From: Paracoccaceae bacterium
Lineage (GTDB): Bacteria > Pseudomonadota > Alphaproteobacteria > Rhodobacterales > Rhodobacteraceae
Direction of reading: 5' to 3'
NCBI GenBank assembly: GCA_009773375.1
Contig: WRPH01000008.1
Location: forward strand, 115,108 to 179,107
Length of the DNA stretch: 64,000 bases
Shown here: piece by piece, positions 11,571 to 21,494 of the stretch
How positions within the stretch are numbered: position 1 is the first letter of the stretch
Layout of the letters: each line of letters starts with the position of its first letter
The notes under the pieces: generated by a model
The model's database searches: none
What the model was told of the DNA's origin: nothing
The model's input: only the letters and a program-made list of their open reading frames with translations
Translations under genes and position numbers: made by a program

Positions 11571-11617
11571 AACCTTAACAAATCCTAACCGCCAAACCCT
11601 AACCCCTTGAAAACAAT
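11571..11617 (-). repeat. G-rich/TTAAGG intergenic motif, copy 2
   Basis: ccttaacaaatcctaaccgccaaaccctaaccccttgaaaacaatcac aligns with 7636-7680. Confidence 0.5.
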
Positions 11618-11628
11618 CACCCCAAAAC

Positions 11629-11647
11629 CGGTCCCGACTCGGGACCG
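11629..11647 (-). terminator. Putative Rho-independent terminator of the cobF end of the cob operon
   Basis: Minus-strand CGGTCCC-GAGTC-GGGACCG followed by GTTTTGG, 3 nt after the cobF stop. Confidence 0.65.
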
Positions 11648-11649
11648 TC

Positions 11650-12390
11650 TCAAACCTCCCCCCGCCGCAGCAGATAAATATCCATGATCCAGCCATGCGC
11701 CGCCCGTGCCTCGGCCCGCAGGCTCACAATCCGCGCGCCCACCTCGGCCAGCTTTCCCTCAACAATAATCTCCTCCGGCATCCCGACATATCCCCCCCAC
11801 CAGATCGAAACTCCAGTCGGGTCCAGCGCCTGAAACGAACACTCCCCGTCCAGCATCACCACCGCGGTATCGACGCCCAAAGGAAACCCCTCGTCCCGCA
11901 GCCGCCGCCCCGTCGTCACCACAAACGGCGCGCCGATCTCATTCAGGGCAATCCCATGCGCCGCCGTCAGCGCGTGGATCGAGGTCACCCCCGGCACCAC
12001 ATGCACCCGGTCCGGCGGCAGCAACCGCGCGGCGATCCGCAGGGTGGAATCATACAGCGCCGGATCGCCCCAGACCAGCAGCGCCACCTTTGCCGCCGCC
12101 CCGATCGCCGCCTGCCACACCGCCGCAATCCGGTCGTGCCAGTCTTCAACCCGCGCGGTGTAGTCGAGGATGGTTTCATCCCGCACCGGCAGGTCAAACT
12201 CGACGATCCGGGTGGCGGGATTGGTCAGCACGTCGCGGCAGATCGCCAGCCGCAGTTCGGCCAGATCGGCCTTCCCCTCACCTTTGCGGGGGATCAGGAT
12301 CAGATCAGCGGCGTTGATCGCCTTGATCGCCTGCAGGGTCAGATGGTCGGGATTGCCGGTGCCGATACCGATGAGGGTCAGGTCAAACAT
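11650..12390 (-). CDS. cobF: Precorrin-6A synthase (deacetylating)
   Basis: MFDLTLIGIGTGNPDHLTLQAIKAINAADLILIPRKG; methylase family, cob context. Confidence 0.92.
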   Translation of the reverse strand: MFDLTLIGIGTGNPDHLTLQAIKAINAADLILIPRKGEGKADLAELRLAICRDVLTNPATRIVEFDLPVRDETILDYTARVEDWHDRIAAVWQAAIGAAAKVALLVWGDPALYDSTLRIAARLLPPDRVHVVPGVTSIHALTAAHGIALNEIGAPFVVTTGRRLRDEGFPLGVDTAVVMLDGECSFQALDPTGVSIWWGGYVGMPEEIIVEGKLAEVGARIVSLRAEARAAHGWIMDIYLLRRGEV

Positions 12391-12456
12391 ATGTCCTCCA
12401 GGGTCGGCATATTTGCAGCAGAACGCGCGCCAACCGCAAGGCCGGCGCGCGGGGTT

Positions 12457-13191
12457 TCAGAGCGGTTTGCCGGACCAGAATTGCCCGGCCAGCGCACCCA
12501 GCGCTGCCCAGACGATCAAGCCGACGCCCAGACTGCGGGTCGCAAAGGCTGCGGCAAGTTCCGGCGGCGCGACCCCCGAGAAACCCTCGGGATGCGGCGC
12601 GCCGATCACATGCGGCAGGGCTAATAACAGCGCCGCCAAAGCCAAGGACAGCGCGCCCTTGCCATAGCCCAACACCGCCAGCGCCAACCCGGTTGAAACA
12701 GCCGTACCCAGCCACCACAGCTGACGCGCGGTCAGATCGGCGGCCATGGAGCCGGGCAGTTCCGGCGCAAGCCCCATCGCCGGGGCGAGTTGGAAGGCGG
12801 CAAAGCCTGCCAGCCCCCACAGCAGCCCCTCGCGCAGGCCGATCGCTTTGCCATAGACCTGCGCCAAGCCAAACCCGGCCGTCAGCAACAGGGCATAGGC
12901 GATATAGGTCAGGCCAAAGAACAGGCTGGTCATCGCATTGCGATTTTCTGCCGGAGCGGCAGGCTCGTGCGAGTGGCCGTCGTCGGCATGTTCGGCGTCA
13001 GCTGCTGCTGTCGCGGTGGCATCCTGGCCGTGGCTTACAGGGGCAGGAGCGCCAAAATGTACCATGGTGCCGGTTTCATAACCTTCGCCAAGCAGGATCA
13101 GCTTTTGCACGAACGCAAAATGCAGCAGGGCCGCAAGCAGGCCTGCTGCAAAACCAGCGAACAACGCGCTGGTCACCATACGTTGGATCAT
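12457..13191 (-). CDS. cbtA: CbtA family cobalt transporter subunit
   Basis: Polytopic, His-rich loop (HADDGHSHEP), next to CbtB and downstream of a cobalamin riboswitch. Confidence 0.88.
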   Translation of the reverse strand: MIQRMVTSALFAGFAAGLLAALLHFAFVQKLILLGEGYETGTMVHFGAPAPVSHGQDATATAAADAEHADDGHSHEPAAPAENRNAMTSLFFGLTYIAYALLLTAGFGLAQVYGKAIGLREGLLWGLAGFAAFQLAPAMGLAPELPGSMAADLTARQLWWLGTAVSTGLALAVLGYGKGALSLALAALLLALPHVIGAPHPEGFSGVAPPELAAAFATRSLGVGLIVWAALGALAGQFWSGKPL

Positions 13192-13197
13192 GTCAGA

Positions 13198-13368
13198 TCA
13201 GTGGCAGGGGAAGCCAGTTGCGTGGCGCACGTCATGTGCGGCATCGTGCAGCGCCTGCGATTGGGCGTGGCCTGCAAGGAACAGTACCGAGCCGCCGAGC
13301 ATAGCAACAAACAGGACCGACATCAAAGCGGTGGATTTGGTCGAGGTAAGGGTCTTCGTGGTCATCAT
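13198..13368 (-). CDS. cbtB: CbtB family cobalt transporter subunit
   Basis: 56-aa single-TM protein MMTTKTLTSTKSTALMSVLFVAMLGGSVLFLAGHAQSQALHDAAHDVRHATGFPCH with His-rich C-terminus. Confidence 0.85.
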   Translation of the reverse strand: MMTTKTLTSTKSTALMSVLFVAMLGGSVLFLAGHAQSQALHDAAHDVRHATGFPCH

Positions 13369-13378
13369 ATTCTCCATC

Positions 13379-13593
13379 CCGTCACACCCGACGGGTCCGT
13401 GTTTCTTTGCAGGGCCGGTCTCCTGGCTCGCGGGTCGTAGCGACCTTCCGCCTTCCCAGCCTTGCGGCCAGTGGCATTTCGGAAGGCCGCTCACCGCATA
13501 CAGTCGCGGGGGCGGCTGAGGCTTGGGGTGCCGATTGGTCCACCCATTCCCCATTCTCGTTTCAGTCCGGGCGCTTTGCGCTTTTCGGACACC
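13379..13593 (-). ncRNA. Cobalamin riboswitch (RS1) upstream of cbtBA
   Basis: Minus strand: CCGGACTGAAACGAGAATGGGGAA...GCCGCCCCCGCGACTG...TGCCACTGGCC...GGGAAGGCGG; terminal hairpin CCCGTC-GGGTGT-GACGGG before the start codon. Confidence 0.9.
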
Positions 13594-13677
13594 TTGCCCC
13601 TTCATTTGCGCCCGCAGCCCGCATTGGGTCAAGCGCAAAAGCGACCCCTGAGGGCCGCTTTCACCAAGCCGGGCCGA

Positions 13678-14358
13678 TCAGGCCGGGTTATGCAGGCGCA
13701 GGGTCGTCACGGCCGAAGCTTTGGCGCGTTTCGCCAGCGCCAGCACGCCCAGATCGACCAGCGGCTCCAACAGAATAACCAGCATATAGGCGGCACCAAA
13801 GCTGCTGACGGCGGCAAGATTCGCCACGCCAAAGCCCTGCCCGTAGATCGCCCAGAACGCCACCCAAGCGACGATGCCACCGTGATAGGCGGTCGAAAGT
13901 TTGAGCGCTTGTTTATAGGTCAAATCGACATAGGCAGTTTGCGCCGGGATGATGCGGGCAGCCAAGGCTTGCAGCGCGAACAGTGGCACCAGCAAAGTGG
14001 TGAGGTTCATGCCGTATTGCGGCAGGTCGATGGGTTCAAAGAGCAGGCCTTGCAGCAGCAGGCCCAGCATCAGCCCCATCGCCGCCGGGGCCGCACCAAG
14101 GATCAGGAACAGGGTGGAGCCAAGGATCAGGTGAACCTCGGACACGCCCACCGGCGCGTGTGGCAGCAGTTGGAAAAAGCTGAACACGGCAACGGTGGCA
14201 AGGCTGGCGCGTGCGACAAGTGAGACCGGCCCACGCAGGTTGGAATCTGCCAGCGCCAGTTTGGTGGCATAGGTCGCCGCAGCGGCAGCGGTGGCATAGG
14301 ACAAGGCGATTTTGGCCTCGGAAACGAGGCCCGGTTCGATGTGCATAGTGTTCTCCAT
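13678..14358 (-). CDS. CbiM-like energy-coupling factor permease (solo; no CbiNQO seen)
   Basis: MHIEPGLVSEAKIALSYATAA...; CbiM-type N-terminus and multiple TM segments; start 14358 or 14346. Confidence 0.8.
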   Translation of the reverse strand: MENTMHIEPGLVSEAKIALSYATAAAAATYATKLALADSNLRGPVSLVARASLATVAVFSFFQLLPHAPVGVSEVHLILGSTLFLILGAAPAAMGLMLGLLLQGLLFEPIDLPQYGMNLTTLLVPLFALQALAARIIPAQTAYVDLTYKQALKLSTAYHGGIVAWVAFWAIYGQGFGVANLAAVSSFGAAYMLVILLEPLVDLGVLALAKRAKASAVTTLRLHNPA

Positions 14359-14572
14359 GCCGTCACACCCGACGGCGTTCAGGTTGCTTTGCACGGCCGG
14401 TTTCCTGACTCGCGGGTCGGTGCAGCCCTTCGCCTTCCCGGCGCAAGGCCAGTGGCGGATGAAGGGTGCTCGCCGCTTACAGTCGCGGGGGCGGTTGAGG
14501 CAGGGGCGCCGCTTGGGTCCGCCCTTCCCCATTCCCGATTAAGTCCGGGCGCTTTGCGCTGATCGGACACCG
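14359..14572 (-). ncRNA. Cobalamin riboswitch (RS2) upstream of the CbiM-like permease
   Basis: Minus strand: GTCCGGACTTAATCGGGAATGGGGAAGGG...CGCCCCCGCGACTG...GCCACTGGCC...GGGAAGGCGAAGGGC; terminal hairpin GCCGTC-GGGTGT-GACGGC. Confidence 0.9.
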
Positions 14573-14644
14573 TGCGAGGCAAGTGTAAGCAGGGCGGCGA
14601 GCCACGCAAGACGGAATGCGGCGATGCCGGGCGGGATGCGACAT

Positions 14645-14953
14645 TCAGCCCGGAATACGGGCAATGGCCTTGGTGCGCAGCGCGCCGAGGATGCGGGCAT
14701 CGGGGAAGGTGCCGTCGGGGCTGGCTGCATAGGCGTGGGCGAAGTTTTGCAGATCCGGCAGGTCGGCTTCGGTGATGTTGCCGAACAGATAGGCGGTCTT
14801 GCCGGGGGCGCGGAAGGCCACGGTCTGATCACGGCTGCAGCCAGACATGCATTCTATTTCAAGCACTTGCACAAAGGCGGGCATGGCTTGGCGCAAGGTT
14901 TCGGCAAAATCTGCGCGGCCAAGGCTGCACGAGGTGCAGACGTGCAGCTTCAC
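14645..14953 (-). CDS. DUF1636 family predicted metal-binding protein (copy a)
   Basis: MKLHVCTSCSLG...IECMSGCSRDQTVAFRAPGKTAYLFGN; four-Cys thioredoxin-like ferredoxin pattern. Confidence 0.82.
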   Translation of the reverse strand: MKLHVCTSCSLGRADFAETLRQAMPAFVQVLEIECMSGCSRDQTVAFRAPGKTAYLFGNITEADLPDLQNFAHAYAASPDGTFPDARILGALRTKAIARIPG

Positions 14954-15672
14954 GCCGGAAACTCGGCCAGCGGGCCGTAAAAGATCAGCGCCGGGTTCGG
15001 GCTGACCGCGTCTTTCAGCAGCACGGCAAGGCTGGCGATGGTGTGGCGGCTGATCTTTTGCTCAGGCGTTGACACCGCCTCGGCCAACAGAGCCGGTGTC
15101 TCGGGGGAAAGCCCATGTGCGATCAGTTTTGCGGCCAGATCGGTGAAGGTGCGGCGCCCCATATAGACAACGGTGGTCGCCTGCGGATCGGCCAGGGCGG
15201 CCATGTTGATACTATCGGGAAGGCCGCCAGTGACATCGGCACCGGTGACAAATTGCACCCGGCGCGCGGTCAAACGGCGGGTCAGCGGGATGCCAGCCGC
15301 CGCAGCCGCAGCCGAAGCAGAGGTGACGCCGGGAATGATTTCGTATTGGATGCCAGCGGCTTGCAGGGCAAGGATTTCTTCCTCCAGCCGGCCGAACATG
15401 CCGCTGTCGCCCGATTTCAGCCGCACCACGCGTTGCCCTGCGGCGGCGTGATCGACCAACAACTGGCTGACGTGATCCTGTTTCGGCGAAGGGCGGCCCG
15501 CGCGCTTGCCGACCGCCACCAGATCAGCCTGCGCCGCCAGACCAAGGATCGGACCAGAGGACAGATCGTCAAACAGCACCACCTCGGCGGCTTGCAACCG
15601 CTGAACGGCTTTGACCGTCAGCAGATCGGGGTCGCCGGGGCCGGAAGAGACGAAGGATACGAAACCGGTCAT
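14950..15672 (-). CDS. cobA: Uroporphyrinogen-III C-methyltransferase
   Basis: VSSGPGDPDLLTVKAVQRLQAAEVVLFDDL; RLKSGDSGMFGR. Confidence 0.93.
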   Translation of the reverse strand: MTGFVSFVSSGPGDPDLLTVKAVQRLQAAEVVLFDDLSSGPILGLAAQADLVAVGKRAGRPSPKQDHVSQLLVDHAAAGQRVVRLKSGDSGMFGRLEEEILALQAAGIQYEIIPGVTSASAAAAAAGIPLTRRLTARRVQFVTGADVTGGLPDSINMAALADPQATTVVYMGRRTFTDLAAKLIAHGLSPETPALLAEAVSTPEQKISRHTIASLAVLLKDAVSPNPALIFYGPLAEFPA

Positions 15673-16991
15673 GTCGCCTCTGCGATCAGGTGAAAGAAAG
15701 TGCCGGTGGCCAGCCCGCCCTGCGCATGGGTACGCAGCGAACCAGTCTCGACCACAGCGGTATCGGTGGCATCGACAACTTTTGCAAGAGGCGCGTCGGG
15801 CTGGGCAAGGATGGTGGCATAGTGGAATTCATGCCCGCGCAAGCGGCTGCCAGTGGCGTGGCCCGCTATGGGTGCCAAAGCTTCGGCCAGACGGTAGCCC
15901 AGATGCATCCGGCGCTTGGCAAAGCTGGTTTCCAGCCCCAACAGCCCTGCCATCTGGTGCCGGATGCCCTTGGCATCGACCAGCCCCGCACCCATCGCCA
16001 TATAGCCGCCGCATTCGCCATGCACCGGTTTGGATTGGGCAAACTGCTGAATTTTTGTGCGGAACTGCGCGTTGCCCGCCAGTTTTCCGGCGTGAAGTTC
16101 GGGGTAGCCGCCGGGCAGCCAGCACGCCTCGGCGGTCGGGTCCGGGCCTTCGTCGGCCAGCGGCGAGAACGGCAGGATCGTGGCCCCGGCGGCCCGCCAG
16201 CCAGCCAGAAGATGTGGATATATGAAGGAAAAAGCCGCATCGCGGGCCAGCGCAATGCGGCCTGCGGGTGGCACAACAGCAAGCGGCTGGGTCGCCGGAA
16301 AAGCACCACGCGCGGCGGCGCGGATCGCGGCGAGGTCCAGATGTTCGGCGATGAAGGCCCCGGCCTCGGCCAGCAGGGCTTGCAGATGCGGCTGTTCTTC
16401 GGCTTGCACAAGGCCCAGATGCCGTTCGGGCAGCTCGATCGTGGCGCGGCGCGGCAACGCGCCCAGCACGCGGATGCCCGCCGCCTGCATGCCGTCGCGC
16501 ACCAAGGCTTCGTGGCGCTGCGAGGCGACGCGGTTCAGCACCACCCCCGCGAAGGGCATTTCAGGACGCATCAGCGCAAAGCCCTTGGCCACTGCTGCGG
16601 CAGATTGCGCTTGCCCTGATACATCCAGCACCAGGATCACCGGCCAGCCCATCATCTGGGCAATATCGGCGCTGGCCCCGGTGCCGAAGGCGCCCGGCTT
16701 GGCGACGCCATCAAACAGCCCCATCGAGCCTTCGGCCAAGATCAGATCCGCCCCCGTCGCGACCGAAGCCAGCCCGGCGATCCGCGCCGGTCCCATCGCC
16801 CAACTGTCCAGATTGACCGACGGGCGGCCCGAGGCGGCAGCGTGGAAGGCCGGGTCGATGTAATCCGGCCCGCTTTTGAACGGCTGCACCACCACGCCTT
16901 GCGCGCGGAACGCCGCCAGCAGGCCCAGCATCAGCGTGGTCTTGCCGGTGCCCGAAGCCGGGGCAGAGATGAGCAGGCCGGGGATGGTCAT
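15669..16991 (-). CDS. cobB: Cobyrinate a,c-diamide synthase
   Basis: [27 protein letters not shown]...[21 protein letters not shown] amidotransferase motif. Confidence 0.95.
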   Translation of the reverse strand: MTIPGLLISAPASGTGKTTLMLGLLAAFRAQGVVVQPFKSGPDYIDPAFHAAASGRPSVNLDSWAMGPARIAGLASVATGADLILAEGSMGLFDGVAKPGAFGTGASADIAQMMGWPVILVLDVSGQAQSAAAVAKGFALMRPEMPFAGVVLNRVASQRHEALVRDGMQAAGIRVLGALPRRATIELPERHLGLVQAEEQPHLQALLAEAGAFIAEHLDLAAIRAAARGAFPATQPLAVVPPAGRIALARDAAFSFIYPHLLAGWRAAGATILPFSPLADEGPDPTAEACWLPGGYPELHAGKLAGNAQFRTKIQQFAQSKPVHGECGGYMAMGAGLVDAKGIRHQMAGLLGLETSFAKRRMHLGYRLAEALAPIAGHATGSRLRGHEFHYATILAQPDAPLAKVVDATDTAVVETGSLRTHAQGGLATGTFFHLIAEAT

Positions 16992-17770
16992 TTTGTATCC
17001 GGGAAGCGCGGCTCGGTGCCGACGGGGCGGAAGCGGCGGTCATAATCGCCGGCATAGAGGCGGCTTTCCTCAAAACCTTCGGCGGCCAGAGCGGGGCCGA
17101 CCAGGATCAGGGCGGTGCGCTCCATTTCCGCGCCGATGGCGGTGCGCAGGGTGGACAGGGTGGCGCGCACGATACGTTCATCTGGCCAGGTCGCGCGCCA
17201 GACCACGGCGACGGGGCAATCGGGGCCGTAGTGGGGCATCAGATCTTCGACAACCTTTTCAAGCACATGCACCGAAAGATGGATCGCCAGCGTGGCCCCC
17301 GTGGCGGCGAAGGCGGGCAGGTTTTCCTTTTCGGGCATCGCGGTGGCGCGGCCCGAGGTGCGGGTCAGCACCACGGATTGCACAAGGCCCGGCAGTGTCA
17401 GTTCGGTTGCCAAGGCGGCGGCGGCGGCGGCGAAAGACGGCACGCCGGGAGTAACATCATAGGGAATATCCAGCGCGCGCAGGCGGCGCAGTTGTTCGCC
17501 CATCGCCGACCACACCGACAGATCGCCGGAATGCAGCCGGGCGACGTCTTGGCCAGCGGCATGGGCGGCGGCGATTTCAGCGATGATCTGATCCAGCGAC
17601 AGCGGCGCGGTGTTGATGATTTTCGCACCCGGCGGGCAATGGGCCAACAGAGCCTCGGGCACCAGTGATCCGGCGTAAAGGCAGACCGGGCAGGCGGCGA
17701 TCAGACGCTGCCCGCGCAGGGTGATCAGATCGGGCGCGCCGGGGCCAGCGCCGATGAAATGGACGGTCAT
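16988..17770 (-). CDS. cobM: Precorrin-4 C11-methyltransferase
   Basis: [51 protein letters not shown]. Confidence 0.95.
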   Translation of the reverse strand: MTVHFIGAGPGAPDLITLRGQRLIAACPVCLYAGSLVPEALLAHCPPGAKIINTAPLSLDQIIAEIAAAHAAGQDVARLHSGDLSVWSAMGEQLRRLRALDIPYDVTPGVPSFAAAAAALATELTLPGLVQSVVLTRTSGRATAMPEKENLPAFAATGATLAIHLSVHVLEKVVEDLMPHYGPDCPVAVVWRATWPDERIVRATLSTLRTAIGAEMERTALILVGPALAAEGFEESRLYAGDYDRRFRPVGTEPRFPDTK

Positions 17771-18132
17771 GGGATGCTCCTTTCAGCAAGGGCTGCGGTG
17801 GCCTTGCCGTCTTGTGAGGTCACGCGTGGGCCTAGCAGCCGCGCGCCGGGACCAGCGGCGGCAAGCGCCGCGGCCTCGGCCAGACTGCCTGTGCCGTAAA
17901 GCGCGCTGACACGGGGGGATTGGGTGAGGGTTTGTTGGCTGCGCAGGGTTTCCGAGGGGATCGCGCGCAGCGGCAGGGCGAGTTCGGCAGCAAGGCTCTG
18001 TATGACAAGGGCTTCGGCCTTGTCGGCAGCGGTGGCCAAGGCCTGCGCATGAAGCCCGCCCGCACGCGCAAGCGCATCGCGCAGCGAGGCTACTCCGGCA
18101 TCTTTGCGAAAGCCCAAACCGGCGACGATCAT
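17767..18132 (-). CDS. cobE: CobE/CbiG C-terminal family protein
   Basis: [21 protein letters not shown]...; ATGA overlaps with cobM and cobL. Confidence 0.88.
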   Translation of the reverse strand: MIVAGLGFRKDAGVASLRDALARAGGLHAQALATAADKAEALVIQSLAAELALPLRAIPSETLRSQQTLTQSPRVSALYGTGSLAEAAALAAAGPGARLLGPRVTSQDGKATAALAERSIP

Positions 18133-19307
18133 CGGGTGACACTCCACTGCAGCACCGGGCGCGAAGCGTCCCAGCCGCGCATCCGGCCCAAAGGCGCGGC
18201 GCTGGCAAGATCAATCCGCAACAGGCTGCCGCCGCGTTGCGCGTGTTGCGCGGCGAGCAGGCTTTCGGTTTCCAGCGTCACCCCATTGGCGACAATTCGG
18301 GTGCCTTCCGGCAAAAGGCTCCAAAGCTGGTCAAACAGCGCCGCATTGCCGCCACCGCCGATGAACACCGCATCGGGCGTGGGATGGGCGGAAAGGTTTT
18401 CCGCAGCGGGGCCTTCAATGCAGGTCAGGCGGTGATCAAGCCCGAAGGCATTGGCGTTGGCACGGATATTGATGGCGCGGTCGGGGCGGAGTTCGAAGGA
18501 AAGCGCACGGCCTCCGGCAAGGCACCATTCCACCGAAACCGAGCCAGACCCTGCGCCGATGTCCCACAGCAGCTCGCCCGCGCGGGGGGCAAGCGCCGAC
18601 AGGGTCAGTGCCCGGACCGGGCGTTTGGTGATCTGGCCGTCATTGGCAAACAGGCTGTCATCAAGGCCCGAGGCGCGGGGCAGGCCCTTGCCTGCGGTGA
18701 TGGTCAGCGCAACGGCGACGGGGGCGGTGATGTCTGCCAGATCAAAGGCTTGCGCGGTTGTGGCACGGATACGCTCGTTCGGGCCACCCAGTGATTCCAG
18801 CAGCACCAGATCGGCGGCAAGGCCCTGCGCGGTCAGCCAATCGGCCAAGGCTTTGGGGGCCTCACCATCGCGCAGCAGGCAGATCGCGCGCTGGCCTTTG
18901 GTCAGCACCGGGCGCAGGCGAGCAAAGGGGGCGGCGTGCAGGCCGTGGCAGGTGATATCCTCCATCCGCCAGCCAAGGCGCGCGGCGGCAAGCTGGAAGG
19001 TGGAGGGGGCCGGGAAAGCCTGCCACGCGTCACGCGGCAAATGCGCGGTCAAGCTGCCGCCCGCGCCGTGCCAGAACGGATCGCCCGAGGCGAGGACGAC
19101 CACGCGGTGGCCTTCGCAGGCCAGCACGGGGGCAATGCTGAACGGGATCGGCCATGCTTGGGCACGGTCCACGGCTTGCACCAAAGCCAGATGCCGCGGG
19201 CCACCGAAGATGATTTCGGCTTGCGCAAGGGCTTGGCGGCTTGCATCTGACAGGCCCGCCACGCCATCTTCGTTCAGTCCGATGATCGTAACCCAAGGTT
19301 TATCCAT
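18129..19307 (-). CDS. cobL: Precorrin-6Y C5,15-methyltransferase (decarboxylating)
   Basis: MDKPWVTIIGLNEDGVAGL...; LLWDIGAGSGSVSVEWC C-terminal MTase domain. Confidence 0.95.
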   Translation of the reverse strand: MDKPWVTIIGLNEDGVAGLSDASRQALAQAEIIFGGPRHLALVQAVDRAQAWPIPFSIAPVLACEGHRVVVLASGDPFWHGAGGSLTAHLPRDAWQAFPAPSTFQLAAARLGWRMEDITCHGLHAAPFARLRPVLTKGQRAICLLRDGEAPKALADWLTAQGLAADLVLLESLGGPNERIRATTAQAFDLADITAPVAVALTITAGKGLPRASGLDDSLFANDGQITKRPVRALTLSALAPRAGELLWDIGAGSGSVSVEWCLAGGRALSFELRPDRAINIRANANAFGLDHRLTCIEGPAAENLSAHPTPDAVFIGGGGNAALFDQLWSLLPEGTRIVANGVTLETESLLAAQHAQRGGSLLRIDLASAAPLGRMRGWDASRPVLQWSVTR

Positions 19308-20049
19308 GAAGCGCACGCTTGTTCTGGGCGGCACCACCGAAGCCAGCGCCTTGGCGCGCAGTTTGGCCGCAGCCGGGGCGGATGCCATCTTTTCCTATGC
19401 AGGACGCACCGAAGCCCCGGTGGCGCAGCCCTTGCCGACGCGGATCGGCGGCTTTGGCGGTGTTGCGGGGTTGGTGGACTATCTGCGGGCAGAAAACATC
19501 GGCGCGGTGGTTGATGCCACGCATCCCTTCGCCGCGCAGATGAGCCGGAATGCGATTGCCGCCTGTGCGCTGGCCTGTGTGCCGCTGTTGGGGCTGGAGC
19601 GCCCGGCTTGGGTCGCGGGTATTGGTGACAGCTGGAGCCATGTTGACAGCATTGAAGCCGCTGTGCAGGCCCTGCCCGAAGCGCCGGCACGGGTGTTTCT
19701 GGCGATTGGCAAGCAGAACCTGACAGGCTTTGCCGCCAAGCCGCATCATTACCTGTTGCGGCTGGTGGATGCGCCCGAGTCCCCGCCGCTGCCCGATTGC
19801 ACGGTCATTCTGGCACGCGGGCCGTTTGACGCCGCAAGCGACAAGGCCCTGCTGGTACAACATGATATCAGCCACATCGTTGCCAAGAACGCGGGCGGAG
19901 CGGGGGCGGAGGCCAAGCTGATTGCCGCGCGGGCGCTTGGGCTGCCAGTCATTCTGATCGACCGCCCCAGCCTGCCGACAAGGCAGGTCGTGGGGGCGGT
20001 GGCAGAGGTGCTGGCGTGGCTTGGTCATTCCGCTGACCTTGGGGTGTAG
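19306..20049 (+). CDS. cobK: Precorrin-6A reductase
   Basis: MKRTLVLGGTTEASALARSLAAAG; DATHPFAAQMSRNA; opposite strand to neighbours. Confidence 0.93.
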   Translation: MKRTLVLGGTTEASALARSLAAAGADAIFSYAGRTEAPVAQPLPTRIGGFGGVAGLVDYLRAENIGAVVDATHPFAAQMSRNAIAACALACVPLLGLERPAWVAGIGDSWSHVDSIEAAVQALPEAPARVFLAIGKQNLTGFAAKPHHYLLRLVDAPESPPLPDCTVILARGPFDAASDKALLVQHDISHIVAKNAGGAGAEAKLIAARALGLPVILIDRPSLPTRQVVGAVAEVLAWLGHSADLGV

Positions 20050-20759
20050 ACGAACCGGCCGACGCGACGGGTGGCGGAGTTGCCGACCAGCACCACGGTG
20101 CGCATGTCAGCCATTTCTGGCGTGGCTTCGGCCAAGGTGACGGTCTGGATGCGTTCGTCAGGGGTGGAAACCGCGCGGGCGAAAGTGATCAGCCGATCCG
20201 GGCCGCATTCTTCGCGCAGAATCTCCAGCGTGCGGGTGAATTGGTGCGGACGGCTGGCCGAGCGCGGGTTGTAGAACCCCATCGCGAAATCGGCCTGCGC
20301 GGCAAGGCGCAGGCGTTTTTCCACCAGCGGCCAAGGCTTGAGATTGTCGGAAAGGTTGATGGCGCAAAAATCATGCCCCAAGGGCGCGCCGGTATGAGCG
20401 GCGGCGGCGAGCATGGCGGTGATGCCGGGCAGAATGCGGATATCAAGGTGATGCAGGTCGGGGCGCTTTTCGAGCGCTTCGAACAGGGCTGACGCCATGG
20501 CAAACACGCCGGGATCGCCGGAGGACACGATCACCACCCGCGCGCCTTCGGACGCCAGACGCAGCGCGTGGCCGGCACGGTCAATCTCAACCCGGTTGTC
20601 AGACCCGTGCAGGCTCAGGCCCGGACGCGGCGCAACACGGGCGACATAGGGAAAATAGCCGATCACATCGGTCGCATCGGCCAAGGCGGCGCGGACCTCT
20701 GGGGTGACCATGTTCTCATCGCCGGGGCCAAGACCGGCAACAGCCAGCCAGCCGGTCAT
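20025..20759 (-). CDS. cobJ: Precorrin-3B C17-methyltransferase
   Basis: MTGWLAVAGLGPGDENMVTPEVRAAL; VIVSSGDPGVFAMA. Confidence 0.94.
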   Translation of the reverse strand: MTGWLAVAGLGPGDENMVTPEVRAALADATDVIGYFPYVARVAPRPGLSLHGSDNRVEIDRAGHALRLASEGARVVIVSSGDPGVFAMASALFEALEKRPDLHHLDIRILPGITAMLAAAAHTGAPLGHDFCAINLSDNLKPWPLVEKRLRLAAQADFAMGFYNPRSASRPHQFTRTLEILREECGPDRLITFARAVSTPDERIQTVTLAEATPEMADMRTVVLVGNSATRRVGRFVYTPRSAE

Positions 20760-21493
20760 TCTGCGCCACCCAGTTCGGGGCGGCGGCCCTGACCATGCAC
20801 CAGCACAATCGCAAAATACGGGCAATCGGCGGCATCGACATTGACCAGCCGCGCGATGCGCTGGTTCGGCATGGTGCCACGTTCGACCAGCCACGCATCG
20901 TCTAGCCGCCCGACAGCTTCCAGCGCCGAACGGACTTTCGGCAGGTTGCGCCCGGTTTTCATCACCACCATCGCATCAGACCGCTGCATGTGCTCGCGCA
21001 GATCGGCTTCCGGCAGGGTCGCCATCAACACGGTCAGCACATCGTCGCCCCAGGTGAAGGGTTCGCCAATGGCGTTCCAACAGCCGGTCATGCCGGTGAT
21101 GCCGGGGATCACCTCGACTTCGGCCCGGCCTTGCAAGCGGGTGTGCAGGTGCATGAACGAGCCATAGAAGAAGGGGTCGCCTTCACATAGCACCACAATA
21201 TCTTGAGCCTTGGCCAGATCGGCCAGCCGGTCGGCCCAACCGTCATAGAACCGCGCCAACGCTTCGATGTATTCCGGGCTGTCAAACGGCAGTTCAGTGG
21301 TAACGGGGTATTCCATCGGGTATTCGGTGACACCTGCCGCCAGCATGCTGCTGACAATCCGCCGCGCCTGACCTTCGCGGCCCGCCTTGCGGAAATAGGC
21401 GACATGCGCCGCCCCCCGGATCAGCCGATCAGATTTGACCGAGATCAGATCCGGGTCGCCGGGGCCGAGGCCGGTGCAGATGATCTTGCCCAT
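20756..21493 (-). CDS. cobI: Precorrin-2 C20-methyltransferase
   Basis: MGKIICTGLGPGDPDLISVKSDRL; VLCEGDPFFYGSFMHL. Confidence 0.94.
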   Translation of the reverse strand: MGKIICTGLGPGDPDLISVKSDRLIRGAAHVAYFRKAGREGQARRIVSSMLAAGVTEYPMEYPVTTELPFDSPEYIEALARFYDGWADRLADLAKAQDIVVLCEGDPFFYGSFMHLHTRLQGRAEVEVIPGITGMTGCWNAIGEPFTWGDDVLTVLMATLPEADLREHMQRSDAMVVMKTGRNLPKVRSALEAVGRLDDAWLVERGTMPNQRIARLVNVDAADCPYFAIVLVHGQGRRPELGGAE

Positions 21494-21494
21494 G

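Noticed and set aside
11389-11571. 60-aa minus-strand ORF after the PD-(D/E)XK-like gene
   Set aside because: Short, no motif or ribosome-binding context; treated as non-coding.
18451-19305. N-terminal extension of the cobK ORF through antisense cobL (532-aa ORF)
   Set aside because: CobK homology begins at MKRTLVLGG (19306); the upstream part is Ser/Arg/Pro-rich shadow translation.
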